A DNA stretch of 64,000 nucleotides from Sellimonas caecigallum (GTDB lineage Bacteria > Bacillota > Clostridia > Lachnospirales > Lachnospiraceae), in the NCBI RefSeq assembly GCF_045038405.1, contig NZ_CP173660.1:1612001-1676000 (forward strand), given 5' to 3'. Position numbers and translations under genes: made by a program. Below, piece after piece: positions 33,700-41,975 of this stretch (within the stretch, counting starts at the first letter, position 1; each line of letters starts with the position of its first letter). The notes under the pieces are model-generated. The model ran no database searches and was not told where the DNA came from. It saw only the letters and a program-made list of their open reading frames with translations.

Positions 33700-33858
33700 A
33701 TGGGACAGGAATTGATCACAAAGTTGAAAGAAGTAAAACAGGCACTTGTGAATCTGGATCTCCAGGGGGAAGAATGGGAAGAAAAACAGGAAGTCCTCCA
33801 AAAGCTGGAAGAAGTTACTTCCTATGTGAAAGATGCAATGGGAAAAGGAATTTTGTAA
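33700..33858 (+). CDS. small 52-residue helical protein
   Basis: A 52-residue frame starts MGQELITKLKEVKQALVNLD and continues with many Glu, Lys and Leu, ending GKGIL. It looks like one or two amphipathic helices. GGGAGG lies nine bases before the ATG and the HAD gene begins one base after its stop, so it is very likely translated and co-transcribed with it. I do not recognise a family. Confidence 0.6.
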   Translation: MGQELITKLKEVKQALVNLDLQGEEWEEKQEVLQKLEEVTSYVKDAMGKGIL

Positions 33859-33859
33859 C

Positions 33860-34528
33860 ATGAGACAAAAGATAAAGGCGCTTGTGTTTGACATGGACGG
33901 CTTGCTTTTTGATTCTGAGCGGGTCGTCCAGAAATCGTGGGAAAAGGCTGGAGAAAAACTTGGCTATCTTGGTATCGGGCAGCATATTTACAATACTCTG
34001 GGATTTAATGTGGTACGCAGGACAGAATATTTCAGGCAAGTATTTGGAGAGACATTTCCGATGGAAGAGTTTAACGAGATGACGCGGAAGATCTTTCAGG
34101 AAATCAAAGAAAAGGAAGGAGTGCCGCTGAAACCGGGGGTAAAAGAGATTCTGGACTTTGGAAAAGGAAGAGGCTGGCGTATGGCGGTAGCCACATCCTC
34201 CAGAAGAGAATACTCCCTGGAGCTTTTGAAAACAGGAGGGATACTCCACTATTTTGATACTGTATTATGCGGAGATATGGTAACGAAAGCAAAGCCGGAC
34301 CCGGAGATCTACGAGAAAGCGTGCAGTCTTCTCCATGTCCTTCCGGAAGAAGCGGTAGCCCTAGAGGATTCTCCAAACGGAATCCGGGCCGCTTTTGCGG
34401 CAGGAATGTGCCCGGTCATGGTTCCGGATCTTGTGGAGCCAAACGAAGAAATAAAAAAGCTGTACCAAATAAAAGTAAAGACGCTTTTGGAAGCGAAGGA
34501 AGAACTGAAAAAACTGGCTGACACTTAA
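33860..34528 (+). CDS. HAD hydrolase, beta-phosphoglucomutase-like
   Basis: This 222-residue HAD protein has motif I VFDMDGLLFDSE (about 8-19), a helical C1 cap, motif II VATSS near 109, Lys in VTKAKPDPEIY near 145-155 and motif IV ALEDSPNGIRAAFAAGM near 172-188. These features place it with beta-phosphoglucomutase and phosphatase relatives. Start follows the small upstream gene by one base. The substrate is not determinable; a sugar phosphate is likely. Confidence 0.88.
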   Translation: MRQKIKALVFDMDGLLFDSERVVQKSWEKAGEKLGYLGIGQHIYNTLGFNVVRRTEYFRQVFGETFPMEEFNEMTRKIFQEIKEKEGVPLKPGVKEILDFGKGRGWRMAVATSSRREYSLELLKTGGILHYFDTVLCGDMVTKAKPDPEIYEKACSLLHVLPEEAVALEDSPNGIRAAFAAGMCPVMVPDLVEPNEEIKKLYQIKVKTLLEAKEELKKLADT

Positions 34529-34555
34529 CATAGATGAAAGTGTCGGCCAGTTTTT
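34511..34555 (+). terminator. terminator after the HAD gene
   Basis: AAACTGGCTGACACTT (34511-34526) pairs with AAGTGTCGGCCAGTTT (34538-34553), then TTT. The stem includes the stop codon of the HAD gene. Confidence 0.88.
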
Positions 34556-34619
34556 GTGGAGAATACTGTGAAAGCTGTTCTGCAGACCGGTTGTCCCGTC
34601 CGGATGAGGGGAAATCGAC

Positions 34620-34973
34620 TTACGCAGGGAGCCCGGCAAACCGCACGGCGCAGGACTGAAAAGATTCAATCTGACGCTTCAGATCTTCCTGCTGGATATC
34701 CGACAAGGATTCCAGCAAACGATCCTGTGAATCGCGGACAGCGGCCGCGTTGAACGGAGGTATGAGTGCGAAATCACTGTACGCCCGAAGTCTCTGAAAA
34801 TAGAGGTTCAGCTCCGGGGAGTCTTTTTCTTTCAGTGAAAGCTCGTACATGAAGTGTGTATCCGAGGCGTCCGTATTTTCACATTTCAGACAGATCCACT
34901 TCCCGAGATAGTAGTATTCACTTCCGATCCTGTATAGAAATCCCGGGCGGGATATAAAATCTGTATGGTTCAT
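34620..34973 (-). CDS. small protein of unknown function downstream of nagA
   Basis: This 117-residue protein (MNHTDFISRPGFLYRIGSEY) has Tyr- and Cys-containing stretches (YYYLGKWICLKCENTD) and an amphipathic C-terminal half, with no membrane segment. I do not recognise a family. It starts 25 bases after nagA ends, with GGAAGGGAGGAA upstream, so it belongs to the nag transcription unit. A function in amino sugar metabolism is only suggested by that position. Confidence 0.6.
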   Translation of the reverse strand: MNHTDFISRPGFLYRIGSEYYYLGKWICLKCENTDASDTHFMYELSLKEKDSPELNLYFQRLRAYSDFALIPPFNAAAVRDSQDRLLESLSDIQQEDLKRQIESFQSCAVRFAGLPA

Positions 34974-34998
34974 GGCAGTTCCTCCCTTCCAGATTGTA

Positions 34999-36120
34999 TC
35001 AGCCGTTTAAAATCACTTGTTTTAAAGAAAGATCCTCGTTCAAAAGTACAAGATTTGCAATCTTGCCAGGGGCGATGCTTCCATATCGGTCGTCAAGATG
35101 AAGTGCGCGGGCAGGATTGATCGTGGCACATCCGACGGCATCTTCCAGTGGGATGCCCATTTCTTTTACAGCTGTACGCATACAGTCGGCAAGATTTGTG
35201 ACAGATCCGGCCAGGGCGCCGTTGGAAGTCAGGGTTGCATGTTTTCCTTTTACTGTCACATCCAGGCCGCCAAGTGTATAGGAACCGTCCGGCATGCCGG
35301 TGGCGCGCATACTGTCGCTGATCAGACAGATCCTGTCTGCGCCCATCATTGCAAACGCAGCACGCACCATGGATGGATGGATGTGCACGCCGTCACAGAT
35401 CAGTTCGGCAAAGACATGTTTGCTGTCAAATACGGCACCGACCACTCCAGGTTCTCTGTGGGTAAATGCAGGCATGGCGTTAAAAAGGTGGACAGCATGG
35501 CAAGCTCCGGCATCATAAGCCGCTTTTGCGGCATCATAAGATGCATTGGTATGTGCAAGAGAGACAGAAACTTCATCTTTGACATCGCGGATGAAGTCGA
35601 GAGTCTTTTCTGTGTTGCGTTCCGGGGCTACTCCGATGAATTTTATAAGCCCGCCGGCTGCTTCTTGGAATTCGCGGAAGATGTTCTCATCACAAGTAAT
35701 GATATTGCGTGCATCCTGGGCGCCTTTTTTCTCCACGCTGATGAACGGACCTTCCATGTTCAGCCCGGCCAGATGGGCGCCGCTTTCATTTTTGTATGCC
35801 GCAGCGGTAGAAAGCACTTCCTTCAGTTCCTCTACCGGAAGGGTCATGGTAGCAGGGCAGATCGTGGTCACACCGATGGAGGCTTCGTACTCTGCGATCG
35901 TACGGATCGCTTCCGGATCATTGTCGCACACATCAGCGCCTTTGCATCCGTGAAAATGGATATCGATCAGCCCCGGGATGGCGTAGGCGCCTTCGCCGTC
36001 GATCACTTCGGATGTATCAGAAACAGCTTCCTGAAACAGGCCGTTTTCAATATAGATTTCCCCGTCACGGAAAATCTTGTCTTCGCCATATACTTTTACA
36101 TTTTTTATGATCATTTTCAA
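34999..36120 (-). CDS. nagA: N-acetylglucosamine-6-phosphate deacetylase
   Basis: This 373-residue amidohydrolase has IDIHFHGCKGADV near residues 53-65, EGPF near 124, HLFNAMPAF near 212-220 and the catalytic Asp in LISDSMRATG near 265. It deacetylates GlcNAc-6-P to GlcN-6-P, which NagB then isomerises and deaminates. GGAGATTTTG precedes the start. It lies downstream of nagB on the minus strand, with a hairpin between them. Confidence 0.95.
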   Translation of the reverse strand: MKMIIKNVKVYGEDKIFRDGEIYIENGLFQEAVSDTSEVIDGEGAYAIPGLIDIHFHGCKGADVCDNDPEAIRTIAEYEASIGVTTICPATMTLPVEELKEVLSTAAAYKNESGAHLAGLNMEGPFISVEKKGAQDARNIITCDENIFREFQEAAGGLIKFIGVAPERNTEKTLDFIRDVKDEVSVSLAHTNASYDAAKAAYDAGACHAVHLFNAMPAFTHREPGVVGAVFDSKHVFAELICDGVHIHPSMVRAAFAMMGADRICLISDSMRATGMPDGSYTLGGLDVTVKGKHATLTSNGALAGSVTNLADCMRTAVKEMGIPLEDAVGCATINPARALHLDDRYGSIAPGKIANLVLLNEDLSLKQVILNG

Positions 36121-36200
36121 AATCTCCTTTTATTTAAACTTTTTAAAATGCGCTCCCAGACAGATGTCCGGGATAGAAAACTCATTGCGCAGAAAGGAAA

Positions 36201-36237
36201 GGATGCGGCAAAACAGGATTTCCATGTTGCCGCATCC
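36201..36237 (-). terminator. hairpin between nagB and nagA
   Basis: GGATGCGGCA (36201-36210) pairs with TGCCGCATCC (36228-36237). On the nagB transcript it is followed by TTTCCTTTCT, so it may be a partial terminator or processing site. Confidence 0.65.
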
Positions 36238-36249
36238 TTTTGCTATGGT

Positions 36250-36981
36250 CTAATGAGGAATTTTTGAAAAAGCTGCCTTGTCGCCGACGATTGTCACGTC
36301 CGGATGGAACTGCAGAATGGATGCAGGTACCTCTGGTGTAACAGGGCCAAAGAAAGCTTTTGCCACGATATCTGCTTTGTCTTCGCCGCTTACGACAAGC
36401 AGGATCTTTTTCGCGCGCATAATCGTGCCGATTCCCATTGTGTAAGCCTGTCTAGGTACATCATCAGCGGAAGCAAAAAAACGTTTATTTGCCTCGATAG
36501 TGCTTTCCTGGAGATCTACACAATGCGTAGCCTGCGGGAAATCACAAGCAGGTTCATTGAAGCCGATATGTCCGTTGTGGCCAAGGCCGAGAAGCTGAAG
36601 ATCGACTCCGCCGAGGGAAGCGATCACTTCTTCATAATGTGCACATTCTGTCTCACTGTCTTCTTTTGTTCCATCTGGAATGTTTGTGTTTTCCGGGCAG
36701 ATATTGACATGGTCGAAGAGATTCTCATGCATGAAATAGTAGTAGCTCTGGTCATTATCGCGTGTAAGACCTTTGTACTCATCAAGGTTGGCAGTTTTTA
36801 CCTGTGAGAAATCAAGATCTCCATTTTCATACTTTTCAATCAGGCGTTTGTATGTGCCCACCGGAGAAGAACCGGTAGCAAGGCCGAGGACACAGTCCGG
36901 CTTTGTCACGATCTGGGCAGCGATGATATTTGCTGCTCTCTGGCTTAATGCATCATAATCTTTTTCTTCATAAAATTTCAT
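36250..36981 (-). CDS. nagB: glucosamine-6-phosphate deaminase
   Basis: This 243-residue enzyme has LGLATGSSPVGTYKRLI near 34-50, the catalytic Asp in NLDEYKGL near 66-73, and LGLGHNGHIGFNEP near 128-141 (catalytic Asp/His/Glu charge relay region). It converts GlcN-6-P to Fru-6-P and ammonia. The start at MKFYEE is preceded by AAAGGGGGATC; the longer frame up to 37200 is not supported. With nagA it forms an amino-sugar salvage unit. Confidence 0.95.
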   Translation of the reverse strand: MKFYEEKDYDALSQRAANIIAAQIVTKPDCVLGLATGSSPVGTYKRLIEKYENGDLDFSQVKTANLDEYKGLTRDNDQSYYYFMHENLFDHVNICPENTNIPDGTKEDSETECAHYEEVIASLGGVDLQLLGLGHNGHIGFNEPACDFPQATHCVDLQESTIEANKRFFASADDVPRQAYTMGIGTIMRAKKILLVVSGEDKADIVAKAFFGPVTPEVPASILQFHPDVTIVGDKAAFSKIPH

Positions 36982-37042
36982 TTTTTCAGATCCCCCTTTA
37001 GAATGATACTTACAGTATAGCATATATATTTTGAATGTACTT

Positions 37043-37636
37043 TCAGAAAGAAAATTTTTCAAAATATTCCGGCAGATGAAAATCCGGAGACTCGGAAATG
37101 ATCGGTGCAAAAGAAGCGTAATGTTCCAACGGCGGAGTCTCTGAAATCTTGTAAAAATTCGCGGAAAATGTCCGTTCCTGGAGGAAGCGGTCTGTCCCAT
37201 AAACGTCTTTCAGAAGCGTGATGGGAAGGCGGAAAGAAGCTTCCCAGAAACCAGGGGATATGTTTGCGCGAAGATCTACCATCTGGCATTGGTGCGGAGT
37301 AAACAGAACCCGCCCGAAGCGGCTTCTTCCGTGCATAGCCAGTAAGGCACCGTTTGCATTGAATTCGATATTGATATAAGGCTCGTCATCTGCTCCGAAG
37401 AGAAAAAATGCCTCCATCGCGCTGTCTTTGTACACTGGAGAGCCGTTTTCCGTATAGGTGCACAGAGGATCCGCTTCTTCACAGCGCATGGAAATGTAAA
37501 ATCCATCATTCTCTATGAACCCGATCTTGCCGGCTGTCCTTGGAATCGATTTGGTTCCCCACAGAAGATGGGTAAGTTCGAAAGCTGTCCCATTTTCCGG
37601 GAGATGCTCCGGGGATGAGATTGTATGTACTTTCAT
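37043..37636 (-). CDS. CBM9-like carbohydrate-binding protein
   Basis: This 197-residue beta-rich protein resembles the family 9-like carbohydrate-binding modules: THLLWGTK, GFYISMRCEEADP, KDSAMEAFFLFGADDEPYINIEFNANG and SFRLPITLL are typical positions of this fold. It has no signal peptide, so its intracellular role is unclear. The ATG lies immediately after the stop of the methyltransferase gene upstream on the minus strand, so they form one operon. Identity of the ligand is not known. Confidence 0.72.
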   Translation of the reverse strand: MKVHTISSPEHLPENGTAFELTHLLWGTKSIPRTAGKIGFIENDGFYISMRCEEADPLCTYTENGSPVYKDSAMEAFFLFGADDEPYINIEFNANGALLAMHGRSRFGRVLFTPHQCQMVDLRANISPGFWEASFRLPITLLKDVYGTDRFLQERTFSANFYKISETPPLEHYASFAPIISESPDFHLPEYFEKFSF

Positions 37637-38497
37637 CTATCTGGACTCCCACCTTCCGCTGGCGCCGCACGGCAGGACAAGTCCGTTTGCGGATACCGGG
37701 AGGCCAATTTCCTGCGCATCCACATGTCCGTCTCTTCCTTTGAGTTCCGTACTGAGCATATAGGTAAGGACGGAAGGGGCAAGTCCGGTTGTGTAAGAGT
37801 TGATCAAAAAGAAGAGAGCGTCGTCCGAGAGGATTTCAGTACATCTCTTGATCAGCGGATGAATGGCATCCTCGATTTTCCAGATTTCGCCTTTTGGTCC
37901 CCGACCGTAGGAAGGAGGATCCATGATGATGGCATCATAATGATTGCCGCGGCGAATCTCACGCTCAACGAATTTCATACAATCATCTACAAGCCAGCGG
38001 ATAGGGGCGTCCGAAAGTCCGGAAGAAGCGGCATTTTCTTTGGCCCATGTGACCATTCCTTTTGACGCATCCACATGGGTAACATGTGCGCCTGCCGCTG
38101 CGGCAGCCAAAGTTGCACCTCCAGTATAGGCAAAAAGATTCAGTACTTTGACCGGGCGTCCGGCTGTGCGGATTTTCTCAGAAAACCAGTCCCAGTTTAC
38201 TGCCTGTTCCGGGAAGAGCCCAGTATGCTTGAAGCTGAATGGCTTCAGATTAAAAGTAAGGTTTTTATAATGTATCTGCCACTGTTTCGGCAGATCGATA
38301 AATTCCCATTCACCGCCCCCTTTTTTGCTGCGATGATAACGGGCGTTCGGACGCCTCCAACCTTTGTGAGTCTTTTCCGTATTCCAGATGACCTGAGGGT
38401 CCGGACGGACAAGGAGAAAGTCCCCCCATCGCTCCAGCTTTTCTCCGCCGGAGCAGTCAATCACTTCATATTCTTTCCAACCGTCTGCAATCCACAT
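37637..38497 (-). CDS. class I SAM methyltransferase, RlmI-like
   Basis: This 286-residue protein has motif I VLNLFAYTGGATLAAAAAGA near 127-146, VDASKGMV near 150 and catalytic-type IIMDPPSYGRGPKG near 200-212. These fit COG1092 enzymes related to the 23S rRNA m5C methyltransferase RlmI, but the N-terminal PUA domain is absent or shortened. It is followed without a gap by the CBM9-like gene. An RNA target is likely but not proved. Confidence 0.82.
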   Translation of the reverse strand: MWIADGWKEYEVIDCSGGEKLERWGDFLLVRPDPQVIWNTEKTHKGWRRPNARYHRSKKGGGEWEFIDLPKQWQIHYKNLTFNLKPFSFKHTGLFPEQAVNWDWFSEKIRTAGRPVKVLNLFAYTGGATLAAAAAGAHVTHVDASKGMVTWAKENAASSGLSDAPIRWLVDDCMKFVEREIRRGNHYDAIIMDPPSYGRGPKGEIWKIEDAIHPLIKRCTEILSDDALFFLINSYTTGLAPSVLTYMLSTELKGRDGHVDAQEIGLPVSANGLVLPCGASGRWESR

Positions 38498-38691
38498 AAA
38501 ACGAATCCTTTCTTTTCTTTAGTAGGTTTCATTATAGCAGTTATAAAAAGAAAGCTCAATATTGATTTTATCTATGAATACTATAGAAAAAAGTGATTGG
38601 AAAATCCGTTTACCCTTCTTTTGCGAAGTGTTAAAATAAAACCAGTGTATAAATCCAAATATGAACGAAAAATCGAAAGGCGGAACAAATT

Positions 38692-39297
38692 ATGATAAAA
38701 GTAAATGCGATCGGAGATAACTGCCCGATTCCGGTAATCAAGACCAAAAATGCGATGAAAGAACTGAAAGGCCCGGACACGATCGAAGTGTTGGTGGACA
38801 ATGAGATCGCAGTGCAGAATGTGACAAAGATGGCGCAGGCATCCGGCGGAAAAGTTACATCCGAGAAGACTGCGGAAAAAGAGTACCGGATTCTGATTGA
38901 GATGGAGGGAACTCCGGAGAAAGAAGAAGGGGAAGAAGTGTCCTGCATGCCTGATAAGAGGGGAGATATGATCGTGGTTGTATCTTCCGACAAGATGGGA
39001 AACGGAAATGATGAACTTGGGAAGGTCCTGATGAAGGGATTTCTTTTTGCTGTAACACAACTTGAAGAACTTCCGAAGACAATGCTTTTCTATAATGGGG
39101 GAGCGACGCTTACAACGGAGGAATCAGATTCTCTGGAAGATCTGAAAAACCTTGAAGCTCAAGGGGTTGAGATCATGACCTGTGGGACATGCCTTGACTA
39201 CTATGGATTGAAAGAAAAGCTTGCTGTTGGCGGCGTCACAAATATGTACAGTATCGTTGAAACAATGGCAAATGCGGGGAAAATCATAAGGCCATAA
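38692..39297 (+). CDS. yedF: selenium metabolism sulfurtransferase-like protein YedF
   Basis: This 201-residue protein has an N-terminal TusA-like domain (about 1-75, INAIGDNCPIPVIKTKNAM-type start with the CPxP motif near 11-14) and a C-terminal DsrE-like domain (about 90-200) with CGTCLDYY near 161-167. This fusion is the selenium-associated YedF found beside selD in bacteria that make selenoproteins. It presumably carries or transfers reduced selenium. It is first in the selenium region and has its own terminator. Confidence 0.92.
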   Translation: MIKVNAIGDNCPIPVIKTKNAMKELKGPDTIEVLVDNEIAVQNVTKMAQASGGKVTSEKTAEKEYRILIEMEGTPEKEEGEEVSCMPDKRGDMIVVVSSDKMGNGNDELGKVLMKGFLFAVTQLEELPKTMLFYNGGATLTTEESDSLEDLKNLEAQGVEIMTCGTCLDYYGLKEKLAVGGVTNMYSIVETMANAGKIIRP

Positions 39298-39333
39298 GAG
39301 CGTCCGCTGCGGACAGCTGCGTGAGACAAAAAG

Positions 39334-39367
39334 AAGGTGCAGGGGAAAGTTACTTCTGCACCTTTTT
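39334..39367 (+). terminator. terminator between yedF and selD
   Basis: AAGGTGCAG (39334-39342) pairs with CTGCACCTT (39356-39364), then TTT. Confidence 0.85.
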
Positions 39368-39368
39368 A

Positions 39369-39396
39369 TTGCACTTTGTCAGGTTTATGGTATAAT
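39369..39396 (+). promoter_or_regulatory. selD operon promoter
   Basis: TTGCAC (39369-39374) and TATAAT (39391-39396) with a 16-base spacer, directly after the yedF terminator and 60 bases before selD. Confidence 0.7.
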
Positions 39397-39455
39397 AAAA
39401 AAGTTATAAATATTTTCTATAAGTCAGTACACGATGTTTGGAAAGGAGTGGGGAA

Positions 39456-40505
39456 ATGATGAAAGATGTTAAGCTGACTCAGATGACTAAGACTGCGGGG
39501 TGAGCGGCCAAAATAGGTCCGGAGACCCTTGCCCAGGTACTGGGCAAGCTGCCGAAATTTCAGGATGATAATCTTCTGGTAGGAATCGAGACATCAGATG
39601 ATGCAGCTATTTACAAGATCACGGATGATATCGCAATGATCCAGACTGTCGATTTTTTCACTCCGATCGTGGACGATCCGTATATGTTCGGACAGATTGC
39701 AGCGGCCAATTCACTGAGTGATGTGTGGGCCATGGGTGGAGAGCCGAAAGTTGCTTTGAATATCGTAGGATTCCCGAACTGCCTGGATCCGTCGATCCTG
39801 GGAGAAATCCTCAGAGGAGGGGCGGATAAGGTAAAGGAGGCGGGAGCGGTGCTCGTGGGCGGGCATACGATCCAGGATGATGAGCCGAAATACGGGCTTT
39901 GCGTGTCAGGTTTTGTGCATCCGCAAAAGATATTCAAAAATTACGGGTGCAGGCCTGGAGACAAGCTGATCCTCACAAAACAGATCGGAAATGGTATTGT
40001 AAACACGGCCATCAAGGCTGATATGGCGTCCGCACGTGCGATCCGGGAAGCGGAGATCGTCATGTCTTCCCTGAATAAAAAGGCGAAAGAAGTGGTAGAC
40101 AGATATGACGTCTCGGCATGTACCGATGTGACCGGATTTGGACTTCTTGGACATGGAGCAGAGATGGCGACGGCAAGCAATGTCTGCTTTGATCTTATGC
40201 TCTCGAATATCCCGTATTTTGAAGATGCGGTTTCCTATGCCAAGATGGGGCTTATACCGGCGGGAGCATACAAAAACCGGCAGCATTCCGGGAAATATGT
40301 AGACGTGGGAAAGGCGGAAGAATACGAGGTGGATCTCCTCTACGATCCGCAGACGTCAGGGGGACTCCTGATCAGTGTCGCACCTGATCAGGCAGACGCA
40401 GTAATGGAAGATTTTGAAAAAAAAGGAATGGATACCAAAGTTGCGGTAATCGGGGAAGTAAGAGAAAAAGATCCGGACGATATGACTTTTATCCGGCTCT
40501 TATAA
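39456..40505 (+). CDS. selD: selenide, water dikinase SelD, a selenoprotein
   Basis: The gene is read through an in-frame TGA at 39501-39503, giving a 349-residue protein with Sec at residue 16 (TAG-U-AAK). The position matches catalytic Cys17 of E. coli SelD (GAGCGCK), with the essential Lys three residues on. The rest shows the AIRS/PurM fold: NLLVGIETSDDAA, IQTVDFFTPIVDDP, VGGHTIQDDEPKYG, DVTGFGLLGHG, and DPQTSGGLLIS. SelD makes selenophosphate from selenide and ATP. GAAAGGAGTGGGG precedes the ATG pair. A frame starting at 39636 misses the catalytic part. Confidence 0.95.
39501..39548 (+). promoter_or_regulatory. selD UGA codon and bacterial SECIS candidate
   Basis: Directly after UGA (39501-39503), GGTC-CGGA-GACC (39516-39527) forms a 4-bp stem with a G-containing apical tetraloop centred about 18 bases after the UGA. 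A perfect 9-bp hairpin, CTTGCCCAG-GTA-CTGGGCAAG (39528-39548), follows at once. One or both should be the SECIS element bound by SelB. Confidence 0.7.
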
Positions 40506-40542
40506 AACATACTCCGTGTGCGCGCTCTGGATGGGAAAGAAG

Positions 40543-41964
40543 ATGGAAAAAAAATTATTTTACCGCAGTATTCCGAAAGTGGATATACTGCTTGAAGAGG
40601 AACAGATAAAAGAGGCGATCGAAGTCTATGACAGAGATACGGTCATGGAGGCGATCCGAACAGAGATGGAGGCTCTCAGAGGCCTCATTAGAGAAAGCGA
40701 TGATGAAGAGGAGATTAGACTCGGAATCGACAGCCTGATTTCGAACATTGTCAACACTGTAAAAAAAATGCACACTCCGGATATGAGGCCGGTCATCAAT
40801 GCCACAGGCACGATCCTGCACACCAATCTCGGGAGAGCGCCTATCAGCAGAGAACATTTAAATCGAATCGCTGATGTGGCCTGCGGTTACTCAAACCTGG
40901 AGTACGATCTGGAAGCCGGAAAACGTGGAGAGAGATATTCGCATTTTGAGAAACTTTTGTGCAGGATCACGGGTGCGGAGGCTGCTATGGCGGTCAATAA
41001 CAATGCTTCCGCAGTAATGCTGATTTTAAGTTCTATGGCAAAAGGCGGAGAAGTTGTTGTATCCAGAGGAGAACTTGTAGAGATCGGAGGGAAATTCCGG
41101 ATCCCAGACGTGATGGAACAAAGCGGAGCTTCCCTTGTGGAAGTGGGGACGACAAACAAGACACATTATTCCGATTACGAAAATGCCATCACGGAAGAGA
41201 CGAAAGCGCTTCTGAAAGTACACACGAGCAATTACCGGATCGTGGGATTTACGGAGAGTGTTCCGATTGACGGTCTGATTCCGCTTGGGGAAGCGCATGA
41301 TATCCCGATCATTGAAGATCTTGGAAGCGGAGTGCTCATCGATCTTTCAAAATACGGGCTTACATACGAACCGACAGTCCAGGATTCCATACGTAAGGGA
41401 GCGGACGTCGTATGTTTCAGCGGGGACAAGCTTCTTGGAGGTCCGCAGGCTGGAATCATCGTGGGAAAGAAGAAATATATTGATCAGATGAAGAAAAATC
41501 AGCTGACCCGGGCGCTTCGAATCGACAAGTTTACAGCCACAGCGCTGGAGCTGGTTCTCCAGGAATACTTAAGCGAAGAGAATGCCATCAAAAAAATCCC
41601 GGTGCTTCGGATGATCACAAAGACAAAAGAAGAAGTGGAAAAAGATGCAAAACGTTTTGTAAGACTTTTGAAGTCGCGAAAATTGCAGGCCGCAGTCTGC
41701 GTGGAGGAGTGTGAATCCCAGATCGGCGGAGGATCTCTTCCGCTGGAACGGATCAGCAGCATGGGTGTCGTCATCAAGCCATATGATATGACAGTGCCGG
41801 AGCTTGAGACGGCTATGAGAAAATTGGATATCCCGATCATCCCAAGAGTAGTAAATGACACAGTTTTGATGGATGTAAGGACAATGGACAAGGAGCAGAT
41901 GTCGCTTGCTGCGGATGAGCTTGCGGGTATTCTCGGAGAAGAGAAGAAAGTAAAAAGAAAATAA
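40543..41964 (+). CDS. selA: L-seryl-tRNA(Sec) selenium transferase SelA
   Basis: This 473-residue PLP enzyme has an N-terminal helical domain (1-75), a conserved RPVINATGTILHTNLGRAP (about 82-100) and the PLP lysine in FSGDKLLGGPQAG near 295. It converts Ser-tRNA(Sec) to Sec-tRNA(Sec) using selenophosphate. The start at MEKKLF has a GGGAAAG ribosome site; ATG 12 bases earlier is also possible. It follows selD after 37 bases and precedes selB by 11. Confidence 0.95.
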   Translation: MEKKLFYRSIPKVDILLEEEQIKEAIEVYDRDTVMEAIRTEMEALRGLIRESDDEEEIRLGIDSLISNIVNTVKKMHTPDMRPVINATGTILHTNLGRAPISREHLNRIADVACGYSNLEYDLEAGKRGERYSHFEKLLCRITGAEAAMAVNNNASAVMLILSSMAKGGEVVVSRGELVEIGGKFRIPDVMEQSGASLVEVGTTNKTHYSDYENAITEETKALLKVHTSNYRIVGFTESVPIDGLIPLGEAHDIPIIEDLGSGVLIDLSKYGLTYEPTVQDSIRKGADVVCFSGDKLLGGPQAGIIVGKKKYIDQMKKNQLTRALRIDKFTATALELVLQEYLSEENAIKKIPVLRMITKTKEEVEKDAKRFVRLLKSRKLQAAVCVEECESQIGGGSLPLERISSMGVVIKPYDMTVPELETAMRKLDIPIIPRVVNDTVLMDVRTMDKEQMSLAADELAGILGEEKKVKRK

Positions 41965-41975
41965 GGATGAGACAT

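Noticed and set aside
36981..37200. nagB frame extended to 37200
   Set aside because: The added residues do not resemble NagB, and AAAGGGGGATC lies before the ATG at 36981.
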